A DNA stretch of 64,000 nt, from positions 4,862,446 through 4,926,445 of the forward strand of contig CM068325.1 in NCBI GenBank assembly GCA_034766995.1, written 5' to 3'. Position numbers and translations under genes: made by a program. Positions 1-11,409 of this stretch are shown piece by piece. The notes below the pieces were generated by a model. The model saw only the letters and a program-made list of their open reading frames with translations. It ran no database searches and was not told the origin of the DNA. The stretch's first letter is position 1. Each line of letters begins with the position of its first letter. The DNA comes from Acanthacorydalis orientalis. Lineage: Eukaryota > Arthropoda > Insecta > Megaloptera > Corydalidae.

Positions 1-1
1 G

Positions 2-3000
2 ATCGCCGTGCTCGTCATATGCGTCGTCCTCGCACTGATCGTGACCGCCGTCGTGCTGCTGACGCCGCCTGAGGCCGGTCCGAGGGTCCGCGGCCGGCGT
101 CTCGACATCGACGACATACTCGACGGCGGCGCCGACGCGCTCGCGCCGCGACGGACCGACGCCACGTGGGTGACGGCCGACGTGCTCGCGCTGCGCGACA
201 AGTCCGGCGGCGTCTCGCTGCTGAACGTCAGCTCCTGGAGCCAGACGCCGCTGATGTCGAACGAGACGTACGTGAGTATCGCTCCAGCTTAGGTCTGTCG
301 GTCGGGGAGGAGGGGGCGACGCCCCGTCTCGGCCGGCCACTCGACAGACTCATGAGAGAAGATGCTTGCGGTCTGACCGGCGCGTGCGGTTCCAGAAAGC
401 GTTGAACCCGTCCCGCTGGGTCGTCTCGCCGGACCTGAACTACATTCTGCTCGCGCACAACGTGAAGAAGCTCTTCAGGCACTCGTACCTCGCGCAGTAC
501 AGCGTGTACGACGTGCACGCGCGCCAGACGTACCCGCTCGACACCGAGGACGACGAGGACATCACGTCGTCGTCCGCCGCCGGCGGCCCGGCGTCCGGCC
601 CGTTCCTGCTGAGCGTCTCGTGGTCGCCGCGCCCGCGCGGCCACGGCCTGATCGTCGTCCGCGACTACGACATCTGGTACGTCGACGGCCCGCGCGGCCG
701 GTGCCACCGCGTGACGCGCACGGCCGTCCCCGGCATCGTGTCGAACGGCGTGCCGGACTGGCTGCACGAGGAGGAGATACTCGGCGCGAACACCGCGTAC
801 TGGCTGTCGCGCGACGGCCACCTGCTCGCGTACGCGACGTACGACGACACCGACGTCGACGAGGCGCGCTTCGCGTGGTACGGCGACGACGCGCGCCCGG
901 AGATCCGGTCGCTGCGGTACCCGCGCGCCGGCGGCACGAACCCGACGGTGACGCTCCGCGTCGCCGACCTCGCCGACCCGAACAACATCGGCACGAAGGA
1001 CGTGCGCGCGCCGGAGGGCGTCGGCAGGGAGCCGTACGTCGTGAGCGTCGCGTGGGTGTCGTCGACGGAGCTCTGCGTCGTCTGGTTCAACAGGCCGCAG
1101 AACGTGAGCGTCGTCGCGATGTGCAAGTCGCCGGCGTGGCAGTGCCAGCCGTCGGCGAGGGCCGACGGAGAGGGCGCCGGATGGATACCGGCGCCGCGCG
1201 CGCCGCTGTACGCGCCGGACGGAAGCGCGTACATACACGTCGCGCCGGTGCGCGACGGCGCCGCCGGACGGTTCATACACGCGGTGCACGTGCACGTGGC
1301 GAAGGCGCGGTCGCTGCCGCTCACGCACGGACGGTTCGAGGTCGACCGGCTGCTCGCGTGGGATCACTCGAACGATGTTATGTGAGTAGAGACACGGTTC
1401 GCCCGTGGAGGACGAGCGCGCGGAGACGCCCCCCTCGCCCGCCCGTTAGAATCAATTCGGAACCTTAGTCGAACGTGGCACGACGGCCTGTCGTCCCCAT
1501 CGCAGACGACAGTCTGGCCCCAATACTAAACCCGGATATCTCTTTGTATATTCATTTACTTATTCTTTCGTTTCCCTTTTAATTCATTTATTCACTTGTT
1601 TACTTCTTTGTTTATTTACATATTTATTTATTTACTTATTTATTCATTTATTTATTTATTCGTTCATTCACTTATTTATTTATTTATTCACTTGTTTACT
1701 TCATTATAAATAAAGTAAATAAATAAATATATAAATAAATATTTATTTATTTACTTATTTATTCATTTATTTATTCGTTCATTCACTTATTTATTCACTT
1801 GTTTACTTCATTGTTTATTTACATATTTATTTATTTACTTATTTGTTCATTTGTTTATTTACTTATTCATTTATTTAGTTAATCGTTCATTCACTTATTA
1901 ATTCATTTATTCACTTGTTCAGTTCTTTGTTTATTTACATATTTATTTATTTACTTCTTTATTCATTTGTTTATTTACATATTTATTTATTTATTCTTTC
2001 ATTTATTTATTTTTTTTTTCACTTATTTATTTATTCGTTAATTCACTTATTTACTCATTTGTTTATTTCTTTGTTTATTTACTTATTTATTCATTTGTTT
2101 ATTTACTCACTTGTTTATTTATTCATTTGTTTATTTACTCACTTGTTTATTTATTCTTTCACTTATTCCCCCACTCGCAAGAATTCCTTCCCCCGCTTAC
2201 CTATTAAACGAGGGGGTAGTTGACGAATGAATAATATTTTCGGTTCGTTCTCTGCGGATGACGACCCCCCCCCCTAGCTTTATCGAAAACAACCATGACA
2301 CGATGATCTATCGACCTGCCGTCGTTTCCAGTTATTATATAGGTGTTCCCGAGGGACGTCCCGGCGAGAGACATGTATATAGGGTGCCGTCGATCCCTCC
2401 GCGCGTCGGCGCCTCGCTGAAGCCTCCATTGTGTCTTACGTGCGACCTGCACGTGTCGCCGCCGCCCGGCGTGAACGCGACATCGCTGCCGGAACAATGC
2501 CTTTACTTCGACGCGTCGTTCAGCGCTAGCGGCCGGCACCTGGTGCTCGAGTGCCTCGGCCCGGGCGTGCCGGCCGCGTACGTCGCGAGCGTCGACGCGA
2601 GCGCGCGCGGCGTCGCGATGCGCGTCGACCGCGCGCTCGAGGAGAACGAGCGGCTGCGGCGGCGGCTCGCCGCGATCGCGCTGCCGCAGACGAGGTCGTT
2701 CCGCGTGCAGACGAGCGGCGGGCGGAGCGCGCGCGTCCGCCTCTCGCTGCCGCCGGGCCTCCGCGAGGAGGAGGTGACGCGGTACCCGCTCGTCGTGCAC
2801 GCGTACGGAGCGCCGGGCAGCCAGCTCGTCACGCACAGGTGGAGGCTCGGGTTCGGCGCGTGGCTCGCGTCGCGGCGCGACTGCGTCGTCGCGCAGATCG
2901 ACGCGAGCGGGTCCGGAGGACAGGGGCTCGACGTGCTGCACGCCGTGTACAGGAGGCTCGGGACCGTCGACGTCGCCGATCAGCTCGAGGTACGTTCGCT

Positions 3001-4372
3001 TTCTGTTTGTCCCCGGCCGGTCGTTTACGTTCCGAGCCGGGAGTCGACGCGCTGTCGACCGGTAAGGAGTTCACCCGCTTTCGCGCACCGATCGGAATAG
3101 GGTTCGAGCAAGTCCTCGCGTTTTTCTCCACACCTCGACGATCGTGGAACAGTTGTGCCGGCGCAGAGCGCGCCACTTGACCTTTAACTTGACCTGATGG
3201 AGTTGCTCGACCCCAGTGTACCGCAATTATTTTCCTACCGGCCTGATATACGCACATACTAAGCTGGTAGGAAAATAATTGCGGTACTGTGTATGAATCT
3301 GAAGCTTATTAACTGCGATTATTTTCCTACCGAACTATCGTATGTATCTACCAGGCCGGTAGGATAATAATTGCGGTAGTTTATATGAATTTGTAAGTCA
3401 TAAACCGGAATTATTTTCCTACCGCCCTAATATATGTGCGTACTAAGTTGGTTGGAAAATAATCGCAGTACTGAATCTAAATATATGAATCTAAAGCTTA
3501 TAAAATGCAATTATTTTCCTACCGAACTGTCATATGTATCTACCAGGCCGGTAGGAAAATGATTGCGATAATGTATGCGAATTTAAACGTTATTAACCGC
3601 AATTATTTTCCTACCGGCATGATATACGTACATACTAAGTTGGTAGGAAAATAATTGCTGTACTGTATATGAATCTGATGCTTGTGAACTGCGATTATTT
3701 TCCTACCGAACTATCATGTGTAAATACCAGGTCGGCAGGAAAATGATTGCGGACAAATCCGTTCCCGCCGTCCGGGTACTCTCGAACAGAAAACCCGACA
3801 GTCCCCCCGTCGATGTCGCGCGTCTCTCTCTCTCGTTCCAGGTCACCGAGTACTTGCGCGACTCGCTCCGTTTCGTCGACTCGCGCCGCGTCGCCGTCTG
3901 GGGCTGGAGCTACGGCGGCTTCGTCGCCGCGCTCGCGCTCTCGTCGCCGCGCGACGTGTTCCGCTGCGGCATCGCCGTCGCGCCGGTCACGTCGTGGAAG
4001 CTGTACGACTCTGCGTACGCCGAACGGCACATGGGCACGCCGGCCGCCGACGACAACCTCGCCGGCTACGAGCGCGCCGACGTGACGGCGCGCGTCGACG
4101 CGTTCCGCGACGCGAAGCTGATGCTCGCGCACGGCGCCGCCGACGACAACGTCCACGTGCAGCACTCGCTGCGGCTCGCGAAGGCGCTCGCGCGCCGCGA
4201 CGTCCTGTTCGCGCAGCACATCTACCCGGACGAGAGCCACTCGCTCGCCGGCGTCAAGCGGCACCTGTACGCGAGCATGGACGCGTTCCTCGAGGATTGC
4301 TTCAGGCGACAGCTGCCGCCCGACCCGAAGATGGGGCTGACGAACGGCGGCGCGACAGGCGGCATCGATTAA
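2..4372 (+). CDS. Dipeptidyl peptidase IV/DPP10-like S9 serine peptidase, 5' partial, four exons
   Basis: Exons 2-271, 396-1381, 2332-2989 and 3842-4372 (stop TAA) join in frame across GT-AG introns (phases 0, 2, 0) to 814 residues, close to the usual family length; the cytoplasmic N-terminal exon lies left of the window. A hydrophobic segment at residues ~2-20 is a type II signal anchor, so the bulk faces outside the cell. An eight-bladed propeller region follows, with the substrate-N-terminus motif DWLHEEE (Glu215-217). The C-terminal alpha/beta hydrolase has GWSYGG (Ser661), HGAADDN (Asp739, Asn741) and DESH (His771). Spacings Ser-Asp 78 and Asp-His 32 equal those of human DPP4 (630/708/740). 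Family role: removal of N-terminal Xaa-Pro/Xaa-Ala dipeptides from peptides. The N-terminus resembles DPP6/DPP10, but those have lost the serine, so this copy should be active. Closest known insect class: omega or venom DPP4-like proteins. The family call is firm; the orthologue is uncertain. Confidence 0.93.
1545..2170. repeat. TTTA/TTCA-rich degenerate tandem repeat in DPP intron 2
   Basis: About 620 bases of ATTTATT, ACTTATT and TTCACTTG words in a loose 4-base register, filling most of the intron 1382-2331. A short stretch at 1705-1745 runs in the opposite strand sense (AAATAAAT). Reading frames across it are low-complexity Phe/Ile/Tyr/Leu and are not genes. Confidence 0.85.
3220..3752. 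repeat. Palindromic GGTAGGAAAATAATTGCGG repeat cluster in DPP intron 3
   Basis: About five units of the window's palindromic repeat family: arm CCGCAATTATTTTCCTACCG, a ~22-base linker that is itself roughly palindromic, the inverted arm, then a ~35-base spacer of the kind TATGAATCTGAAGC. It occupies most of intron 2990-3841 and ends about 90 bases before the acceptor at 3841. Confidence 0.9.
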
Positions 4373-4624
4373 GGACGTAGCGGCGACGAGGTGCGTGCAC
4401 GTTCGGCTCGTCCTTGAGCGCCGTTGTGCACGCCTGTGTGCGGAAAGAGATCGGCGGTGCTCTGTGTGCGCGGTCCGGCGGACGAACTCGAATCGTTTCC
4501 CGTCGCGCGATTATAAACTCGAATATTTGTTGCTACACTAACACACCCCTGTCTGCTTGTCTGTCTCGCTTGTTTGAAAATATCAGCTGGATTTCGACAT
4601 GTGACATTCAATTTCATATACACG
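4373..4624 (+). other. DPP 3' flank, probable 3' UTR
   Basis: Sequence directly after the stop codon, before the first palindromic unit. No clear AATAAA is seen here, so the 3' end of the transcript is not fixed. Confidence 0.4.
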
Positions 4625-5372
4625 ACCGCAATTATTTTCCTAGTATCCGCACACACAGCACGGACTGCAATTATTTTCGTACCGAACTAATGTATACATA
4701 TATTGAGTTGGTAGGAAAACAATTGCGGTTCGTAACCCTCAAGTCCATACACATTACCGCAATTATTTCCCTACCGACCTAATGTACACACATACTAGTT
4801 AGGCACGAAAGTAATCGCGGTTCAAGGCATTCAAATTCACATTAATTACCGCAATTTTTTTTCTTCCGACCTAGTATGTCCATATATTAGTTCGGTAGGA
4901 AAATAGTTGCGGTTTGTGATCCTCGAATTCGCATACATCACCGCGATTATTTTCCTGCCGGCCTAATACATCCATATATTAGGTCGATAGGAAAACAATT
5001 GCGGTACAGTATATGAATCCGAGTGTTATGAACCGCAATTATTTCCCTACCGTCCTAATATATACATATATTAGTTCGGTAGGAAAATAATTGCAGTTTT
5101 TTACCCTTAAATACACATGCATTACCGCAATTATTTTCGTACCGGTTTAGTATTTGTATATACTAGGTCGGTAGGAAAACAATTGCGGCACTGTATGTGC
5201 TACTGAGGATCATAAACCGCAATTAATTTCGTACCGAACTAGTAAATCCACATATTGATCGGTAGGAAAACAATTGCGGTACAGTATACGAATCTGAGTG
5301 TTACGGACCGCAATTATTTCCGTACCGACCTAGTATATACAAATATCAAGTCGGTAGGAAAATAATTGCGGT
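4625..5372. repeat. Palindromic repeat cluster, diverged
   Basis: Roughly seven units of the same palindromic family as at 3220-3752, with arm variants such as TTATTTCGTACC and TTATTTCCCTACC. The units differ from each other by several bases, so this cluster is older than the uniform array at 51180-52310. Confidence 0.9.
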
Positions 5373-5390
5373 GCTGTCTGCGAATTCGAG

Positions 5391-7340
5391 TCCCTTGAAT
5401 GAATTTGCAAGTAATACATTCTCCGGCGGCATGTTTTCGATTAAAGGCCGTTCCTCTCGACTCCGGTGCTTCCGGCCGCCCACTTCAGTTCCGGAAACGG
5501 GCACGACCCCCTAAATTCTGTATCGAGCCAGTAAATTCGGTCGAGATTCAATGAAACGAGAACGTTTGAGAGTTCTCCATCGTTTTGACACCTAGATACA
5601 GATCCAGCAACGCCGCTACCATTTTGCGCGGCTCAATCGTTATCCTGTCAGGGACCGGCCACGATTCTTTTCGACCAGCGAACGCCAAAATGTCTGAAAT
5701 CGCACGACTGGAACGCGGCTCGTTCTTGGATCGCCGAGTGGCGGGAAACCGCGCTGTCGCCCTCCTAAGCGAGCGCGCGCCGCCACTGTTTCGCACACAG
5801 GCGTGTACATACGGCGTGCACCGAGGCGGCGGCACGCGTGCCGCCGCCAGTGATTTTTACAGTGCCAAAACGTACGTTGAACGGACATACATGATGTATA
5901 CAGAGTTTATAGGTTATTTTAACGAAACGTCGTAGTGACAGGACGGCCATTTTGTGCGCACGCGATCGAGAATTTATATATATATACATATATATACAAA
6001 TATATATATATATATATATATATACATACAGAACATAAGAACGAAGATGATAGAGTGAATAGGATCCGGGGATTTCCCTGCTATTATTCAGTAATACTAG
6101 AGTCAGTCAGTAGGCCACGACAACAACAGAAAACAAAATTATCCGAGTTTTTGTTTTTCGTTCTGTTCACAAATCACTTCTGCTGTCGTTATTGAATCGA
6201 TCGCGGTTTGTTTTCGTGTAATCGGAGATCAAACCGGACATGTTAACCGGAAACAGCGTCGCCTCCTTCGTCCCGGCGCCATTGCACGATTAAATGTTTT
6301 TGTTTCGCGCGAAACAAATCATCTGTCAACAGTGCTCCGACAAATGAACGGCGGGCAGCAAATGCCACTCGATCAGAATCAAAAAATGTTCTATTGTGAT
6401 GAGTGTTGCATAACTCCGATGCCGTATTAACCGTGCGTCGGACGGAAATTGGGGTTAGGTCCGGGATCTCGGCCTTAGCCTTTCAAAACCGGTCTCGACG
6501 GTGGATTTGCGTTTCGGGTAGCGGGCACAGTGGACGGTTCGAAGCGACGGACTCCGGAAAAAACGCTCACATGTCCGGGTCTCGTTCTCCTGTCACAAAA
6601 TGGCCGCGCCGCGTTAGTGCATAGGTCGTAGGACTGTCGATCCGTGTGTATATAAAAAAGAGATGGAGATAGACTAACTGTATTAGTGGACAGTACATGT
6701 AAATGTAGGGCGAATGAGACCGCTGTTTCGACCGTCGGCAGTCGGGGAATCCCGCGCGGACGGACGATTCGTCGACTGTCACTTTTTTTTCGTTTTTTTC
6801 TGTCGTGTCGGTCCCCGAAAGAGGGGAGGATCGAGGATCCTGTTTCTCCGGTCTCGGTCGGATTCGGAGAGAGAGAAAAGTGACAAGCTTCGACGGACCG
6901 CCCTTCCGGTCCATAGAGATCCGTGTTGCGCGTGCGCCGCGGTCGAGTTCCGGGTACTGTCCGGAACCGTCCGAGCGGCCGGCTCGCACAGGTCGCGGCT
7001 CGTCTGTGCAATGTAAATAGGAGCGCTTTTGAGACGCTCGAGACGGGTGTGAGCCTGTGTGGGTTGTTGTCGATGATGATGATGATAAAAACGAATAAAA
7101 AAAAACATAAACAGTTAAGTCCGACGGTCGAAACTGAACACAAACAGTTCTGACACAGTTCTACGGGCATCTGTTCGCGGATCGTCCGCACAGACACATC
7201 TCCAGCAGCTTTGTTCTGGTCGATGGTCTGTGAAATGTGTGTATCGGCACGGAGAGAAACGGGAGACAGTCACGGTAAAACGGCGACACTGTCAGTATTT
7301 TAGTGCGAGAGGAACACATAGAGAGAGAGAGTATCCAAAA
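5391..7340. other. Spacer without a recognised gene
   Basis: Mixed-composition unique sequence with one interrupted (TA)n tract at 5974-6026. Reading frames up to 240 codons occur on the minus strand (6475-7197), but they show no domain or convincing splice structure. AATAAA words at about 7094 and 7340 could serve as poly(A) signals for a plus-strand transcript; this is not established. Confidence 0.5.
5974..6026. repeat. (TA)n microsatellite
   Basis: Interrupted by CA and CAAA steps. Confidence 0.95.
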
Positions 7341-7347
7341 TAAATAA

Positions 7348-7350
<3 letters not shown>

Positions 7351-7393
<43 letters not shown>

Positions 7394-7431
7394 ATATATA
7401 TATATATATGTATATATATGTGTGTGTGTGT
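7351..7431. repeat. (TA)n/(TG)n microsatellite
   Basis: The TA run changes into TGTGTG exactly where the left end of the first inverted-repeat element begins. Confidence 0.95.
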
Positions 7432-7632
7432 ACAGGTCATTCAATTAAGGCTCCCACCTGAAAGCACTGAAAAAAATTGCAAAAATTAATAAAAATCTGT
7501 TATTCCTTAATTAGTATTTCAGTAATGAATCAAGCTAGCTGCTGAATAAAAATGAAATGACCTTTTTCAGTTTTTGAAATTTTTTTCAGTACTTTCAGGC
7601 GGGAGCCTTAATTGAATCATCCCGCACACACA
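7421..7632. mobile_element. MITE-like element, copy 1
   Basis: About 210 bases bounded by long imperfect terminal inverted repeats: the left end contains CATTCAATTAAGGCTCCCAC and the right end its inverse (GGGAGCCTTAATTGAATCAT), followed inward on both sides by CTGAAAG and runs matching TTTTTTTCAGT. The core has no coding capacity. It is flanked by TA/TG microsatellite on both sides. A non-autonomous DNA element fits; no family is assigned. Confidence 0.7.
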
Positions 7633-7660
7633 TATTTATATATATATATAAATGTATATA

Positions 7661-7870
7661 TGTGTGTACAGGTCATTCAATTAAGATTCCCATCTGAAAG
7701 CACTGAAAAAAATTGCAAAAATTAATAAAAATCTGTCATTCCTTAATTAGTGTTTCAGTAGTGAATCAAGCTAGCTGCTGAATAAAAATGAAGTGATGTT
7801 TTTCAGTTTTTGCAGCTTTTTTTTCAGTACTTTCAGATGGGAGCTTTAATTGAATCATCCTGCACACACA
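7661..7870. mobile_element. MITE-like element, copy 2
   Basis: A second copy in the same orientation, differing from copy 1 by scattered substitutions (for example GATTCCCATCTG for GGCTCCCACCTG). The two copies are separated by a short TA tract and followed by another. Confidence 0.7.
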
Positions 7871-7877
7871 TATACAT

Positions 7878-7879
<2 letters not shown>

Positions 7880-7970
<91 letters not shown>
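7880..7970. repeat. (TA)n microsatellite
   Basis: Nearly pure TA of about 90 bases, broken by TGTACA, ending in poly(A). Confidence 0.95.
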
Positions 7971-7972
<2 letters not shown>

Positions 7973-8270
7973 AAAAAAAAATTACTACTTGACTTTGGGT
8001 CCAAAAAACAGTTTCCTTTTGACATTGATGTTGTCGTGTTTACAAAGTATTGTTACAATTTAGGTATATATTCGTTCTGTAGTTTGACCGACGGATATCC
8101 GTTGCAAGTGTCGACGTTCGGTTCTTCTCGTTTGCGTTTCTCTTTTTTTTTTCGGTTTCTTGTTTATATTTAATAAGGTCACTATGGAATATTACAGGTT
8201 TGTTTCTATAATAGTGTTTCGATGGCGGCGCCTCTTCGCATTTTGTTTGCATTACGTGTGTGCGCGTGTA

Positions 8271-8274
<4 letters not shown>

Positions 8275-8353
<79 letters not shown>
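8275..8353. repeat. (TA)n microsatellite
   Basis: About 78 bases of uninterrupted TA. Confidence 0.97.
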
Positions 8354-8356
<3 letters not shown>

Positions 8357-8415
8357 TGAATCAATAATTATCAGCAATATACTTTTAAAAGTAATTAGAA
8401 CAATTGAACCGTTAC

Positions 8416-8815
8416 AGTATCACTTTTCAGCACAGCCCTCTCGCTTTTCGAGTCGCTTCACGGGGTACACGTGTTTTCCTTCCTTTCTTTCATTTTTCTC
8501 TACCTTTTTCTTCTCTTTTGCGGGAGGGGTGTTCGTCGAGACATCTGAGTTTATGTCGAACCATCTGGGTTTTTTTCTTCTTGCAAATTCCTCCCAGATC
8601 ATGACTTATTCATGAATTTCTTGTCATACGCTGGTCCTATGGTCTCTAACGACTCCCGGGATCACGTCGATGGATCCCCTCTTCGTGTCACGATGAGCAG
8701 CAGCGCAGATCGGCACAAAAAAAACGGCACACGCGTTTCTTATCTCTCTCTGACAGTAATACCGTTCCTGATTGACTGTTTTTTTAGAACATTCGGCACT
8801 CATACATTCGAATTA
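8416..8815. repeat. Direct duplication, long copy with an internal insert
   Basis: Bases 8416-8470 and 8725-8815 match the contiguous block 8835-8970 (shared words include CCCTCTCGCTTT, GCGTTTCTTATCTCTCTCT and CGGCACTCATA). About 255 bases lie between the two matching parts in this copy only. Confidence 0.75.
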
Positions 8816-8834
8816 ATATATATATATATAAAAC

Positions 8835-8970
8835 AATGATATCACTTTTCAACACGGCCCTCTCGCTTTCCAACACACTTCAGAGGGTGTATGCGTTTCT
8901 TATCTCTCTCTAAGAGCAGTGCCGTCCCTAATTAACTTTTTTCTAGAACGTCCGGCACTCATATATTTTG
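8835..8970. repeat. Direct duplication, short copy
   Basis: Contiguous partner of 8416-8815. The junction corresponds to a short GTACACG/CACACG similarity in the long copy. Confidence 0.75.
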
Positions 8971-8975
8971 TGTTC

Positions 8976-10177
8976 GAGTCGAGGGACGGATTCGAACTCG
9001 AGTCTTGTACAGACCGGATGCGTTTTTAAATTGTATTTGTGTTCGGGCGCCAATCGCGTTAGTCGTCGAAGCGTCTCGAAGCACCTCGTCCCAAAACCGC
9101 AAGTAACTGTCTTACTAACTAGCTTAGAGGTGATGTGTCGCCAGGGGAAAACCCTTTCTTTCTCTCTCGACGAGAGGACAGCCCAAACGTACAAGATTTC
9201 CGTGTACCGGTTCGAAGAAGTCCTGGTACTGTCCGGTGGACAAACTGGACGAGTTCTCGAGACGTCGTCGAGGTACTGTTTGGTATTTTCTGGAATTTCT
9301 TTACCGGCCTCCGATCATTTACTTTAAGGCGAGTTTCCAAAAGAGAGCCTCGCACTCTCGACAGACAATTGACGATTCGTCCTCGTCCATAACAACATAT
9401 GTACCCGAAAAAACAAAAATTCGAAGAGGTGTTGCCGTCCGTGTGTTTATGCAAACAATACAGCACTCTGCATTCAATTTTAATTATTAATATAAATATT
9501 TAGATAAAACAGCGCGTGTTCAATGATCGACGAGTTTGACGTTTTCTTTATGCGGCGGATCGACGTCCACAGAGATCTTTCCGTTCCCGCAATCGAGTGG
9601 ATCGTAGGCGGTCGTGTGTAGGTCCAGCATACTCGATCACTGACTGGACGCCCTTCATCGCGTTCTATACCGTCGACGTGTTCGATCCGCACGCCGTAAA
9701 GAAAACGATTTCGAACTCGGGTCGTTCTTTCGTTCCGACATGCTTTGAATTGACACACTTTTATACCTTCTCGTCACGAGCAGCAATGTTTACTGATACT
9801 TCTATTAAATATAAATCAAACGTTTACGGTACGAGCGACCATCCTAAGGGGGGAAAATGATCCCGAACGCTCAGAATCGACGTTCCTAGCTCGCGTCCTG
9901 AATCGATCGGTCCGAAATCGATTCAGCACGTCGACCGTCGTGTAAATTGAATATTTATCCGAGTGAGTAAATCGTTTGTCTTCTTCTTATAACCGTTCGA
10001 GCGTTCGCTTCCGACGGCGGCGAGCGCTCGGACCGGACGTAGTTGTAAATATTTTAGACGATATTATATCATCTTCACATGTACTATACCGTTGCATTAT
10101 AAACTTCAGTATTGCAAATAAAGAGATATTTCACCTTCGAACACTTTCCTTACGACAGAACCGTTACGACTGATATA
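8976..10177. other. Spacer without a recognised gene
   Basis: No coding region is supported. A minus-strand B-box-like word lies at 8988-8998. The right part leads into the 3' end of the CDC42 small-effector gene. Confidence 0.5.
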
Positions 10178-10183
10178 TTTATT
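10178..10183 (-). other. Candidate poly(A) signal of the CDC42 small-effector gene
   Basis: AATAAA on the minus strand, about 130 bases downstream of the stop codon at 10315-10317. Confidence 0.55.
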
Positions 10184-10314
10184 AAATTACATATTACAAA
10201 CCGGACATGTGTATAACACATAGCCATTCACAATACAATAATACATGTTCGCGAGAACGTAAAACGTGTACGGAGACGTCACCGGAGACCTCGCCGTTCG
10301 GTGCGGACGGGACG

Positions 10315-10619
10315 TCAGAGGTCCGATCCGGGTACGCACGCGGGCATCGATCCCCTGTAACCGCCCTTGCCGACCATCTGTCCGCGTAACGCCGCGAGCC
10401 TGTCGGCCGGCAGCTCCGCCTCGTCCCTCCCGACGTGGCCGAGGTGGACGAAGTTGTAAGGAGTCCCTATCTCCGATCTGCGAAACAGAAATCGCGAGTC
10501 AGCGGGCCGCGACGACGCCGTCGCCGTGCCGAGTACCTGTCGACCCGTATCCTCCGTTTCGAGCGCGGCTGCGTCGTCGTACAGCATCGGAAACACACCC
10601 ACAGCTCGCCGGCCGACAT
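10315..10619 (-). CDS. CDC42 small effector protein homologue (SPEC/CDC42SE)
   Basis: Two exons, 10619-10537 and 10477-10315, joined over a 59-base GT-AG intron (phase 2) to 81 residues, the normal family size. The start ATG at 10619 gives the family opening MSAGELW (an ATG lies immediately upstream in frame). CFRCC (Cys9, Cys12, Cys13) matches the N-terminal cysteines that are palmitoylated in SPEC proteins. The basic stretch KRRIR (21-25) precedes the CRIB motif IGTPYNFVHLGHVG (31-44: Ile, Pro34, Phe37, His39, His42, Gly44), which binds GTP-loaded CDC42. The C-terminal signature KGGYRGSMPA matches KGGYGGGMPA of human SPEC. Family role: membrane-anchored adaptor acting on actin downstream of CDC42. 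Exon 1 is only 27 codons plus two bases and is easily missed; it was found from the cysteine motif and phase. It is transcribed divergently from the zinc-finger gene at 11410. Confidence 0.93.
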
Positions 10620-11409
10620 CATCGACACATTCGGTACGTGGTGAAGAACTAGAAAATTTTAATCGTGTTAGAAGTGAAACGAGAAACTTACGACCTTCGT
10701 GACATTCTATAAAAACGCGCCACCAGGTCAGATAACTACTTTTACTATAAACTTTCTGTGTGAGACTCATACATAACCTCACAAGGTATTAGTCGATCGA
10801 AATATATTTATGTGATCAGAACTATATATAGAAATATAATGGAGGTTGTTTACCGTTCGAAGGTAAACAAATATATAACAGATTTAATATTCGAACCGAT
10901 TTCATTTCACTGTAATACGTGACTATAGATTTTGTCACAGTAATACCGTTTAAACTTATACCGAATTCCATACCAATAAACACTTACATTATATGAATGG
11001 AATAAGCAGACGAAATAAATTATCACATTAAAATTTTCCCACAATCTAAGATAAGATCATCTTGCCGTGTTTTAACATTTATGATTGACTCACACTCACT
11101 TAACCTCAAACAAATTTTCCTCCTCTCACAAGAAATTACATAAATTGCGGAAAGCGATGATCGAATCGAATTGAATATACTTATGAAATGAAATTCAAAT
11201 GAGATTAAGTCTACTTATTTAAGGCAGAACGTAATCGAACAGTGAGGAATACATGAAAATAAATAAATAAATAAAAATTTAACATGTATGAATCACACAC
11301 ACACGTCAGCGGTGACTGGTTACGTTGTAGAAAACATGGCGTCAGCGTAAGGACTGTAAATATTATTATTTTTACATACGACTTTTACAGTTTTGTGTTA
11401 GTGTAAGGA
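10620..11409. promoter_or_regulatory. Divergent intergenic region between the CDC42SE and ZAD zinc-finger genes
   Basis: About 790 AT-rich bases separate the two start codons, so both promoters must lie here unless upstream exons exist. Near the right edge (11336-11350) a five-codon upstream frame, ATG GCG TCA GCG TAA, precedes the zinc-finger start. No TATA box is asserted. Confidence 0.55.

Noticed and set aside
228..1367. 379-codon minus-strand frame opposite DPP exon 2
   Set aside because: Shadow of a GC-rich exon; the plus strand has clear homology and splice sites.
6475..7197. 240-codon minus-strand frame
   Set aside because: Arg/Ser-rich, crosses simple repeats, with no domain or splice support.
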